Source: a virus. From it: a stretch of DNA of 25,747 nucleotides. The position numbers and the translations under genes were made by a program. The notes under the pieces are model-generated. The model ran no database searches. It saw only the letters and a list, made by a program, of their open reading frames with translations, and was not told the origin of the DNA. Positions 12,965 to 18,513 of the stretch are shown one piece after another. Every line of letters starts with the position of its first letter. The first letter of the stretch is position 1. The stretch covers positions 1 through 25,747 of the IMG/VR virus record IMGVR_UViG_3300002835_000007, one strand, 5' to 3'.

Positions 12965-13786
12965 ATGAGTTATAGAGAATTAGATACAATATTATACGTT
13001 GATAAGATTAGCGTTGGGTATGAAGGAAAAACAATTCTTAAAGATATTTCAATCATTGAGAAAAATATAGTAAGAGATGGTCACGATTCCACTGGACAAA
13101 CAATTGCGGTGTTAGGTCGTTCTGGTAGAGGTAAATCTACATTGTTCAAAGCGTTGACTGGATTGGTTAAACCAATGTCTGGCCAGATTTTGATAAGTGA
13201 TATGGCTACAGAAGTTGCAGATGATGCAAAAATATTGGCTGAAGGTGATGTAGGGTTTGTTGACCAAAAATACACTTTGTTCAGACATAAAACAGTATAT
13301 CAGATTTGTCAATATGCATTAAGAAAAAGTAAAACGACAAAACAAGAGAAAGATAAGTTGATTACTGAGTTTTTAACTGAATGGGGTTTATTAGAACACA
13401 AAGATAAATACTCATGTGAGTTATCTGGTGGTCAAAGACAAAGAACTGCAATCATTGAGCAAATGTTATCATCTAAACATTTTATGATTTTGGATGAACC
13501 ATTCTCTGGATTGGACGTTGGAAACATTGAGAAAGTTAAAACATCTTTCCAAAAGATTTTGGATGCTGACGAATATAACACAATCATATTTTCAACACAC
13601 GATATCAGATTGGCTGCTGAATTGGCTGATAGTATTTATATTATTGGTAACCCAGAGGGTACAACTGAATATTCAACAGTCTTAAAACACTATGATTTAA
13701 AGAAAATGGGATTAGCTTGGACACCATATGGTGAGGGTCATAGAAAAGTGGTTGCTGACATAAAAGAAATATTATTAAAATCGTAA
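12965..13786 (+). CDS. ABC transporter ATP-binding protein, 273 aa
   Basis: All catalytic motifs are present: Walker A GRSGRGKST (51-59), Q-loop Q101, signature LSGGQRQR (153-160), Walker B FMILDEP (173-179), D-loop SGLD and switch histidine in FSTHD (H212). The N-terminus is longer than in a minimal NitT/TauT ATPase, and residues 230-273 form an extra C-terminal tail. With the permease it would form the inner-membrane ATPase complex. An intact active site in a phage implies real use of ATP. Confidence 0.95.
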   Translation: MSYRELDTILYVDKISVGYEGKTILKDISIIEKNIVRDGHDSTGQTIAVLGRSGRGKSTLFKALTGLVKPMSGQILISDMATEVADDAKILAEGDVGFVDQKYTLFRHKTVYQICQYALRKSKTTKQEKDKLITEFLTEWGLLEHKDKYSCELSGGQRQRTAIIEQMLSSKHFMILDEPFSGLDVGNIEKVKTSFQKILDADEYNTIIFSTHDIRLAAELADSIYIIGNPEGTTEYSTVLKHYDLKKMGLAWTPYGEGHRKVVADIKEILLKS

Positions 13787-13788
13787 CA

Positions 13789-14046
13789 ATGATAAATTTT
13801 TTTGGTAAATTAGGTCTAATTGCACATGGTCAATTAAGATTGTTTAAAAATCTCTTCTATGAGATACAGTTGTTTGGTCGTATTAGAGATTTTAAAGATG
13901 GTATTACATTCTTTGAGTTTAAATGTAATTTAGACAGATATAAGAGTGAACATTCACCATCTTTTCAATTAGAATTAACAATATTAAACTTATATAATCA
14001 TATATGGGTTTATCAAAACAATTTTGAAGATGATAATAGTAAGTGA
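13789..14046 (+). CDS. Hypothetical protein, 85 aa
   Basis: Starts two bases after the ATPase stop, so probably the same transcript. Aromatic and basic residues dominate (MINFFGKLGLIAHGQLRLFK...), with no clear membrane helix and no known motif. The next gene's ATG at 14030 overlaps its end by 17 bases. Function unknown. Confidence 0.8.
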   Translation: MINFFGKLGLIAHGQLRLFKNLFYEIQLFGRIRDFKDGITFFEFKCNLDRYKSEHSPSFQLELTILNLYNHIWVYQNNFEDDNSK

Positions 14047-14350
14047 TAGGTTTTTAAGGTTCTTGACATTCTTTTTAGGTGGTGGTCAATTACCAGCAGC
14101 TATGGCGTTCTACCCTTTTGTTATATTGAATAGCAAAGTGGTAGCAACGCCAGAGTTGATAAACCATGAAAGGATTCACCTAAGACAACAAATCGAAATG
14201 TTAATTATACCATTCTATATTTGGTATCTTATTGAGTATTATAGAAAGGGGTATTATAATGTTTCTTTTGAAAAAGAAGCGTATGCTAACGATAAAAACT
14301 TTAATTATCTTAAAAAAAGACGTATATTTAGTTTTATTAGATATTTATAA
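14030..14350 (+). CDS. Zincin-like protein with HExxH motif, 106 aa
   Basis: I use ATG 14030; a TTG six bases upstream is a possible but less likely start. The sequence NHERIHLRQQIEML (45-58) holds an HExxH zinc-protease motif. FEKEAYAND (80-88) supplies a candidate third ligand glutamate. The stretch after the motif (IIPFYIWYLIEY) is hydrophobic, so the active site may lie at the membrane. Proteins with HExxHxxQQxE and a later FExEAY pattern occur in Bacteroidetes, but I cannot name the family. It is short for a protease. It follows the ABC genes in the same direction. Confidence 0.8.
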   Translation: MIIVSDRFLRFLTFFLGGGQLPAAMAFYPFVILNSKVVATPELINHERIHLRQQIEMLIIPFYIWYLIEYYRKGYYNVSFEKEAYANDKNFNYLKKRRIFSFIRYL

Positions 14351-14423
14351 TAAAGACTTTGTTCATAAGAACAACTTTTAAGCAGAGTTAAGGTTGTTGT
14401 TTTTAATTAAAAAAAAATGGATA

Positions 14424-15272
14424 GTGAATGTAACAGTAAGCAGAAAAGTTGTGGGGACAGTTTGCCTCATGATAGCGACTTTTCTGAACCCTTTAGGGTT
14501 CGACATACTGGTTTTCAAACTGATGCAGTTAACCAACGATTATTGGAATACAATGTACATTCTATATGGATTGGCATTTGTGTTCTTATTGCTGTCGCAC
14601 TTATTTTTTAGATTAAAAAAAAGAGTTTTAGGAAACTTATTTGTAACAATAGCATTATTTGTTAATCCATTGGGTTATGATGTTGTTGTTTACTGTATTA
14701 CGTTATTAACAAAAAATTATTGGATGACTATGGCGATTATGTATGCGTTAGCATTTGTTTTTTTTGGATTTTTTATGTACCTTTACAAAATGAATCCAAT
14801 CAAACTCATTAAAGACAAGATTATTGGGTTACATGAAAAATTTTTAAAAAAAAAAGTAAAAATGAAAACATTTGATGAACTATTTGACGAATTCTTTAAT
14901 AAAAAGAATTCTGAAGAACCAAAAAAGAAATCTAAACCTTCAAGAGAAGAATTTAGTGACGGATTATCTAAATTAATAAACATTTTATCTAGTGCTAAGC
15001 AAATAGATGATGAAGATGAAAAATTTAAAATAGACAATGAATATGGTGAACCATCTAGAGTTGAGTATTTCAATGAGGATGAATTGTATTTTAAAAAAAC
15101 AATATGGGAAGTTGAAGATGGTGAAATTGTTAAATTAGAAGTGTCAGATGCACCATTTGATGAAGACGAACACAAATCTTTAGAAGAATTATTAGAAGAA
15201 GCTATTGCTGCTGAAGAGTACGAAAAAGCTGCTGAAATAAGAGATGAATTAAATAAAATTAAAAATAATTAA
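14424..15272 (+). CDS. Duplicated membrane protein with C-terminal UVR motif, about 282 aa
   Basis: The frame opens at TTG 14394, with GTG 14424 and ATG 14469 as other starts. I prefer 14424 because it aligns with the second repeat. Two tandem copies of a two-helix unit are visible: NPLGFDILVFKL...YGLAFVFLLL and NPLGYDVVVYCI...YALAFVFFGF, giving about four membrane helices. A charged cytoplasmic part follows. The C-terminus SLEELLEEAIAAEEYEKAAE and IRDELNKIK is a UVR (UvrB/UvrC) motif, a small protein-binding hairpin. ATG 14862 (MKTFDELFDE) could start a separate soluble product. Confidence 0.8.
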   Translation: MNVTVSRKVVGTVCLMIATFLNPLGFDILVFKLMQLTNDYWNTMYILYGLAFVFLLLSHLFFRLKKRVLGNLFVTIALFVNPLGYDVVVYCITLLTKNYWMTMAIMYALAFVFFGFFMYLYKMNPIKLIKDKIIGLHEKFLKKKVKMKTFDELFDEFFNKKNSEEPKKKSKPSREEFSDGLSKLINILSSAKQIDDEDEKFKIDNEYGEPSRVEYFNEDELYFKKTIWEVEDGEIVKLEVSDAPFDEDEHKSLEELLEEAIAAEEYEKAAEIRDELNKIKNN

Positions 15273-15291
15273 AAAAAAAATTACAAAAAAC

Positions 15292-15322
15292 TTGACAAAT
15301 GTAAAAAAAGTTCGTACATTTG
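15292..15322 (+). promoter_or_regulatory. Bacteroidetes-type promoter of short unit 2
   Basis: TTG 15292-15294, 20-nt spacer, TACATTTG 15315-15322. Confidence 0.82.
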
Positions 15323-15326
15323 TAGT

Positions 15327-15532
15327 ATAATTTTGAATTTTAAAAAAAAACGATATATTTAATTAATACAAAAGCGAAATGAAAACAACAGTTACTACAT
15401 ATCAACCGAAACAAACGCAAGGCGGAAAGCCTAGTGTATCGGGTATGTTATATCTGTTGAGTAACGAAGAATAAAGATTCTAAATTACAAGATATTCCAA
15501 ACCCGATTTCAGAAATGACATCGGGTTTTTTG
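15327..15532 (+). ncRNA. Short self-contained transcription unit with 31-codon ORF and own terminator (copy 2)
   Basis: Homologous in layout to the unit at 1802: leader TATATTTAATTAATA, then a start codon context AAATGAAAACAA. The short frame 15379-15474 encodes MKTTVTTYQPKQTQGGKPSV followed by SGMLYLLSNEE. A hairpin AGGC/GCCT (15420-15423, 15429-15432) is again followed by AG. ATCGGGT (15438-15444) can pair with terminator arm ACCCGAT (15501-15507). A middle hairpin AGAAT/ATTCT (15468-15472, 15477-15481) covers the stop codon. The pairing partners differ in sequence from copy 1 but keep the same geometry, which argues for a conserved RNA design. Confidence 0.65.
15499..15531 (+). terminator. 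Intrinsic terminator of short unit 2
   Basis: AAACCCGAT (15499-15507) pairs with ATCGGGTTT (15520-15528), 9 bp with a 12-nt loop, running into six T. Confidence 0.88.
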
Positions 15533-15627
15533 TTTTAGGTACCTATGCCTCTTAAAAAATAGGAACGTTATTTGACATGTTGGTTTATTTTGGGTTGTAC
15601 ATATACAATAGTAGGAATGTAAATTAT

Positions 15628-15701
15628 CGAGTAGTATAGGAGTGGTTTATCTAGCGGCATTTGGAATGCCGAGCACGTTGGTTCGAATCCAACCTATTCG
15701 A
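15628..15701 (+). tRNA. tRNA-Pro (TGG)
   Basis: Acceptor CGAGTAG/CTATTCG with the C1-G72 pair typical of Pro, anticodon stem CGGCA/TGCCG with loop TTTGGAA (TGG), T stem GTTGG/CCAAC with loop TTCGAAT, and A73. Confidence 0.92.
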
Positions 15702-15751
15702 CCCTAATGGTTTCCCATAAGCCATTAAAAAAACAAGTTATGGGAAGTTAT
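15702..15751 (+). other. Hairpin spacer between tRNA-Pro and tRNA-Gln
   Basis: TTCCCATAA (15712-15720) and TTATGGGAA (15738-15746) form a perfect 9-bp stem; AATGG/CCATT offers a competing smaller hairpin. No T tract. Confidence 0.6.
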
Positions 15752-15825
15752 TTTCCGATAGACAAACTGGCAAAGTCACTCGCCTTTGAAGTGAGAATTT
15801 GGGGGTTCGAAGCCCTCTCGGAAAT
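15752..15825 (+). tRNA. tRNA-Gln (TTG)
   Basis: Acceptor TTTCCGA/TCGGAAA with the T1-A72 pair typical of Gln, a 3-bp D stem GAC/GTC, anticodon stem CTCGC/GTGAG with loop CTTTGAA (TTG), and a T arm with loop TTCGAAG. Confidence 0.9.
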
Positions 15826-15843
15826 CAAAAAAAATAAAAAAAC

Positions 15844-15874
15844 TTGCATATGTTAAAAATAGTTCATACATTTG
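15844..15874 (+). promoter_or_regulatory. Bacteroidetes-type promoter of the third tRNA array
   Basis: TTG 15844-15846, 20-nt spacer, TACATTTG 15867-15874. Transcription should begin a few bases before the RNA element at 15889. Confidence 0.82.
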
Positions 15875-15888
15875 TAAAAGAAAAATAA

Positions 15889-15951
15889 AAGATAGCTTCA
15901 GCAATTTCACAACTATCAAACTTTTAATTTGAATCAGAAAATGCTATCTTG
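15889..15951 (+). ncRNA. Intron-like element enclosing a lone Lys-type anticodon arm (unit E)
   Basis: AAGATAGC (15889-15896) pairs perfectly with GCTATCTT (15943-15950). TTCAGCAA (15897-15904) follows the first strand, as in the other four copies. Between them is a complete 5-bp anticodon arm TCAAA-CTTTTAA-TTTGA (15916-15932) with T33 and TTT, but no D arm, T arm or acceptor. It is the first structure in the transcript that continues into tRNA-Tyr. It could be a remnant of a permuted tRNA-Lys or a functional cassette. Confidence 0.6.
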
Positions 15952-15958
15952 ATTTATT

Positions 15959-16039
15959 GGAGGGTGGCCGAGTGGTTAAAGGCGGCAGACTGTAAATCTG
16001 TTCTCGTAAGGGTACGGGGGTTCGAATCCCTCCCCTCCA
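15959..16039 (+). tRNA. tRNA-Tyr (GTA)
   Basis: Class II tRNA with anticodon stem CAGA/TCTG, loop CTGTAAA (GTA), long variable arm, T loop TTCGAAT and acceptor GGAGGG/CCCTCC. A T-A pair could extend the acceptor by one base on each side. Confidence 0.92.
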
Positions 16040-16051
16040 ACCAAAAATTAT

Positions 16052-16124
16052 GCCTTTGTAGCACAGCTGGTAGTGCACTTCACTTGTAATGAAGGGGTCG
16101 TAGGTTCGAATCCTATCAAAGGCT
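16052..16124 (+). tRNA. tRNA-Thr (TGT)
   Basis: Acceptor GCCTTTG/CAAAGGC, D stem GCAC/GTGC, anticodon stem CTTCA/TGAAG with loop CTTGTAA (TGT), T stem GTAGG/CCTAT with loop TTCGAAT. Confidence 0.95.
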
Positions 16125-16216
16125 CACGTGTTAACTAGGGTCGAGCCACATTTTGCCTCGGTTAACAATAGAAGAAAGAACCTAGAGGTGGCCGTGACTG
16201 TCTTTCTTCGAAATTT
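16125..16216 (+). other. Structured spacer between tRNA-Thr and tRNA-Gly
   Basis: Two strong hairpins: GTTAAC...CGAG/CTCG...GTTAAC (16130-16166) and GAAGAAAGA/TCTTTCTTC (16171-16179, 16201-16209, 9 bp). Their loops hold GCCAC and GTGGC and CTAGG and CCTAG, which could pair with each other as a kissing interaction. Confidence 0.5.
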
Positions 16217-16289
16217 GCAGATATCGTATAATGGTTTATTATATTAGCCTTCCAAGCCTAGGATTTCAGTTCGATTCTGAATATCTGCT
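16217..16289 (+). tRNA. tRNA-Gly (TCC)
   Basis: Acceptor GCAGATA/TATCTGC (7 bp), loop CTTCCAA (TCC), T stem TTCAG/CTGAA with loop TTCGATT, T73. The D arm is irregular and the anticodon stem needs a bulged C, so folding is weaker than for other tRNAs here. Confidence 0.75.
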
Positions 16290-16348
16290 CAAAAAGAGGA
16301 ATAACAAGTGTGGATGCCTCAAGGTACAGCTGACCTACCACACTCTAT
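16290..16348 (+). other. Hairpin spacer between tRNA-Gly genes
   Basis: AGTGTGG/CCACACT (16307-16313, 16338-16344, 7 bp) encloses a smaller AGGT/ACCT hairpin. No T tract. Confidence 0.55.
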
Positions 16349-16420
16349 GCGAGAGTAGCTCAGTGGTAGAGCATCTGGTTACCAACCAGAGGGTCGTGGG
16401 TTCGAATCCCATCTCTCGCT
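16349..16420 (+). tRNA. tRNA-Gly with anticodon ACC
   Basis: Well-formed cloverleaf: acceptor GCGAGAG/CTCTCGC, D stem GCTC/GAGC, anticodon stem TCTGG/CCAGA with loop TTACCAA, T stem GTGGG/CCCAT with loop TTCGAAT, T73. Position 34 is A, where bacterial Gly tRNAs normally have G, T or C. It would read GGU best. Confidence 0.9.
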
Positions 16421-16428
16421 CAAAATAT

Positions 16429-16555
16429 GGGGGTGTTGAAATGTTAGATAAATCACATTCTGCCTTTTAGATTAAAGAATGTTTGCAGCAAAATCAAAAT
16501 TATTCACGCAAACTGTAAATTTGATAAAACGTTGGTGCAATTCCAGCCGCCCCCA
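16429..16555 (+). tRNA. tRNA (GTA anticodon, Tyr-like) interrupted by about 55 nt
   Basis: Acceptor GGGGGTG/CGCCCCC, short D stem TTG/TAA, T stem GTTGG/CCAGC with a deviant loop TGCAATT, A73. The 5' half ends TC (27-28) at 16454. After the insert (16455-16509), AAA-CTGTAAA-TTTGA restores a 5-bp anticodon stem TCAAA/TTTGA with anticodon GTA. The insert starts with a hairpin ACATTCT/AGAATGT (16455-16461, 16476-16482) followed by TTGCAGCAA, a one-base variant of the shared motif. There is no long variable arm, unlike the Tyr gene at 15959, so charging identity is uncertain. Confidence 0.65.
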
Positions 16556-16678
16556 CTAAAATAAAATTATAAAAAACTTAAAAAATAAAAACTATGAAAA
16601 ATTCTATCAACATTAAGCGAAAGATAAAACGATAAGGCACTCGGCCAAGCTGGTTACGAGTGTCAATGGAAAAAACAC
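16556..16678 (+). other. Spacer with hairpin before the Lys tRNAs
   Basis: GGCACTCG/CGAGTGTC (16636-16643, 16657-16664, 8 bp with one G-T) with loop GCCAAGCTGGTTA, similar to the spacer at 6160. A 13-codon frame at 16594 is too weak to call. Confidence 0.45.
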
Positions 16679-16752
16679 GCCTTCGTAGCTCAGCTGGATA
16701 GAGCACTCCACTTTTAATGGAGGGGTCATGGGTTCGAGTCCCATCGGGGGTA
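16679..16752 (+). tRNA. tRNA-Lys (TTT)
   Basis: Acceptor GCCTTCG/CGGGGGT (three wobble pairs), D stem GCTC/GAGC, anticodon stem CTCCA/TGGAG with loop CTTTTAA (TTT), T stem ATGGG/CCCAT with loop TTCGAGT, and A73. Confidence 0.9.
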
Positions 16753-16757
16753 CATAT

Positions 16758-16830
16758 GTACTCGTAGCTTAGTTGGTAGAGCACTCCGCTTTTAACGGAG
16801 GGGTCAAGAGTTCGAATCTCTTCGGGTACA
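16758..16830 (+). tRNA. tRNA-Lys (TTT), second copy
   Basis: Acceptor GTACTCG/CGGGTAC, anticodon stem CTCCG/CGGAG with loop CTTTTAA (TTT), T stem AAGAG/CTCTT with loop TTCGAAT, A73. It is similar to the Lys gene six bases upstream, probably a tandem duplication. Confidence 0.93.
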
Positions 16831-16861
16831 CAACTATTAATAAACCAACATGTAACGTATT

Positions 16862-17230
16862 ATGAAACCAGAACAATATAATAAATTGACTGAACTTATT
16901 GGCAAAGATAAAGCTGATGAAGTAAGAGAAAATCTAATCAAGCATAAAGAGGAAAAGAAAGTTCAGAAACAAAAAGATGCTGCTGAATTAGAAGAAATGG
17001 TTGATAGGATGATACCAAAAACAGATTTAAAAGGTGGTGTTTATTACAATGGTCATAGATGGAGAGGAAAACATGTTGCCATGTGGGATGCTGAAAAGGA
17101 AACGTTTTTAACTATCAACTATACTATGGGTAATTTCTTCTTAGAAGAATTGCAGCATTACGAAGATGTTGCTGAAACAAGAATAGATGGTTTCATACCG
17201 TTTATTGAGATAGAAAAGTTTACTTTATAA
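16862..17230 (+). CDS. Hypothetical protein, 122 aa
   Basis: ATG 16862 follows the last tRNA by 31 bases, so the mRNA may be released by tRNA processing. The N-terminal half is a charged helix (residues 1-50, rich in Lys and Glu). The C-terminal half has aromatic and beta-type sequence (GGVYYNGHRWRGKHVAMWD, about 59-77). No enzyme motif is recognised. The element TATTTATA, upstream of the next gene, lies just past its stop. Confidence 0.85.
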   Translation: MKPEQYNKLTELIGKDKADEVRENLIKHKEEKKVQKQKDAAELEEMVDRMIPKTDLKGGVYYNGHRWRGKHVAMWDAEKETFLTINYTMGNFFLEELQHYEDVAETRIDGFIPFIEIEKFTL

Positions 17231-17263
17231 TGTTTTTTGATATTTATAACTAAAATAGATATC

Positions 17264-18271
17264 ATGATTAAAAAACTATTAAGAGAAGGTATAATAAAAA
17301 CAAATTTAACTGAAGACTCAATTAAATTATTTGAAACAGTTAAAGATTATTATGATTTTTCTGGTGACTTACAAGAAAATATTGACGCATTAAATGAATT
17401 GACAGTTTATTTAAAAGAAGAAGAGGATTTTGACCCATATGGTCATGGAGATAAACCATCAGAACCAACGACAGATGAAAATGTGTGTTTATTAAAGTTT
17501 TCAAAATCTAACACAAAATTAGACTGGCCTTCATTATCATTACCAGCTGGTTTTACATGTCCAGCAGCAACAGCGTGTAAAAATTTTCCAGCTAAAATGG
17601 GTAAAAGATTTTCAGATGGTTCAGCTGTTAAAAAAGCTAGTGAAAAAACTAAATTTCAATGTTATGCTGCTAGAGAACAAGGTCAATATCCTTCATTAAA
17701 TAAAAATGTTTTTAGTAACTTAAATTTATTGAAGGATGCTAATAAAACTGGTGGTGTTGATGGCATGGCTAACTTAATAATTGAATCATTAGAAAATGCT
17801 AATTTTACTTCTAAAATTTTTAGAATTCATGAAGGTGGTGATTTCTTTTCTAATTCTTATTTCCAAGCTTGGATTAAAGTTTGTCAAAAATTTCCAGAAA
17901 TAACATTTTATACACATACAACATCATTAACTTTTTGGATTAATAATAAATCATCTGTACCTAACAATATGAATTTAATTGCTTCTATGGATGAAGAAAA
18001 TTATAACACAATTGTAGATAATGGGTTAAGATATTCTAAAGTTGTGTTTAGTGAAGAAGAAGCAATTAATGAAAGATTACCTATTGATTATGATGATTCA
18101 TTAGCTTGTTGTACTAACAAAAATTTTGCATTATTATTACATGGACAACAACCAGCTGGTTCAGAAGCGTCAAAAGCAGTTTCAAAAACTAAAAAACAAG
18201 GTATTCCAGATAAATTAAAAGGTTTACATAAAGCAAACAAATCAAAAAGAAAAGAATTAATGAGAAAATAA
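17264..18271 (+). CDS. Gp88-family phage protein with N-terminal 'LLRE' segment, 335 aa
   Basis: The start is ATG 17264; a TTG 27 bases upstream is rejected. After an N-terminal basic helix (MIKKLLREG) and a variable region come the family blocks: LKFSKSNTKLDWPSLSLPAG (about 77-96), TCPAATAC (98-105), QCYAAREQ (132-139), RIHEGGDFFSNSYFQAWI (187-204) and FYTHTTSLTFW. These match the Gp88 family first seen in mycobacteriophages, whose function is unknown; conserved Cys and His residues suggest metal binding. A CC pair and a basic tail end the protein. It is preceded by TATTTATA (17241) and ends before a bidirectional terminator. Confidence 0.85.
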   Translation: MIKKLLREGIIKTNLTEDSIKLFETVKDYYDFSGDLQENIDALNELTVYLKEEEDFDPYGHGDKPSEPTTDENVCLLKFSKSNTKLDWPSLSLPAGFTCPAATACKNFPAKMGKRFSDGSAVKKASEKTKFQCYAAREQGQYPSLNKNVFSNLNLLKDANKTGGVDGMANLIIESLENANFTSKIFRIHEGGDFFSNSYFQAWIKVCQKFPEITFYTHTTSLTFWINNKSSVPNNMNLIASMDEENYNTIVDNGLRYSKVVFSEEEAINERLPIDYDDSLACCTNKNFALLLHGQQPAGSEASKAVSKTKKQGIPDKLKGLHKANKSKRKELMRK

Positions 18272-18297
18272 AAAAAGGAGCTATTAGCTCCTTTTTT
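18271..18297. terminator. Bidirectional intrinsic terminator
   Basis: GGAGCT-ATT-AGCTCC with A-rich 5' and T-rich 3' flanks (a symmetric 13-nt arm on each side), serving the Gp88-like gene on the plus strand and the small gene at 18302 on the minus strand. Confidence 0.9.
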
Positions 18298-18301
18298 GTT
18301 T

Positions 18302-18442
18302 TTAACCTTGTCCTACGCTTTTCTTTTTATAGTTTTTAGCGTTTTTAGATACTGAAGTTTTACATTTAGAATGAACTCCTGGTCTTTTCTTTTTACCTTT
18401 ACTAATTTTAGTAGAAGATACTGTTTTAACTGCTTTTGCCAT
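18302..18442 (-). CDS. Small basic protein, 46 aa, the only minus-strand gene
   Basis: On the complementary strand, ATG at 18442 to TAA at 18302 encodes MAKAVKTVSSTKISKGKKKR, then PGVHSKCKTSVSKNAKNYKK, then KSVGQG. It is extremely basic, with nearly a third of residues Lys or Arg. The RPGVHxKxKTS...KNYKK...GQG pattern feels familiar from small proteins of Bacteroidetes phages, though I cannot name a family. A nucleic-acid-binding role is plausible. It converges on the terminator at 18271. On its own strand TATTTATA lies 18 bases before the start. Confidence 0.8.
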   Translation of the reverse strand: MAKAVKTVSSTKISKGKKKRPGVHSKCKTSVSKNAKNYKKKSVGQG

Positions 18443-18469
18443 AATATTAAGTTTTACATATATAAATAC

Positions 18470-18500
18470 TTGATAAACCCATTTTTTATTTGTATATTTA
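18470..18500 (+). promoter_or_regulatory. Bacteroidetes-type promoter
   Basis: TTG 18470-18472, 20-nt spacer, TATATTTA 18493-18500, 13 nt before ATG 18514. It is divergent from the minus-strand gene at 18302 and starts a long co-oriented gene run. Confidence 0.7.
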
Positions 18501-18513
18501 GTAAAAAATTATT

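Noticed and set aside
14417-14611. 64-codon frame starting at an ATG near the membrane protein
   Set aside because: The overlapping frame has the internal repeat and transmembrane pattern; this one is a shadow.
16231-16470. 79-codon open frame
   Set aside because: It spans two tRNA-Gly genes and part of the interrupted tRNA; coding there is implausible.
16594-16635. 13-codon frame starting MKNSINIKRK
   Set aside because: Too short, no promoter, lies in a tRNA spacer.
18461-18468. TATAAATA as a T4-type late promoter for the plus-strand gene at 18514
   Set aside because: A better-spaced Bacteroidetes-type promoter at 18470-18500 serves that gene; the octamer is a single occurrence in this direction.
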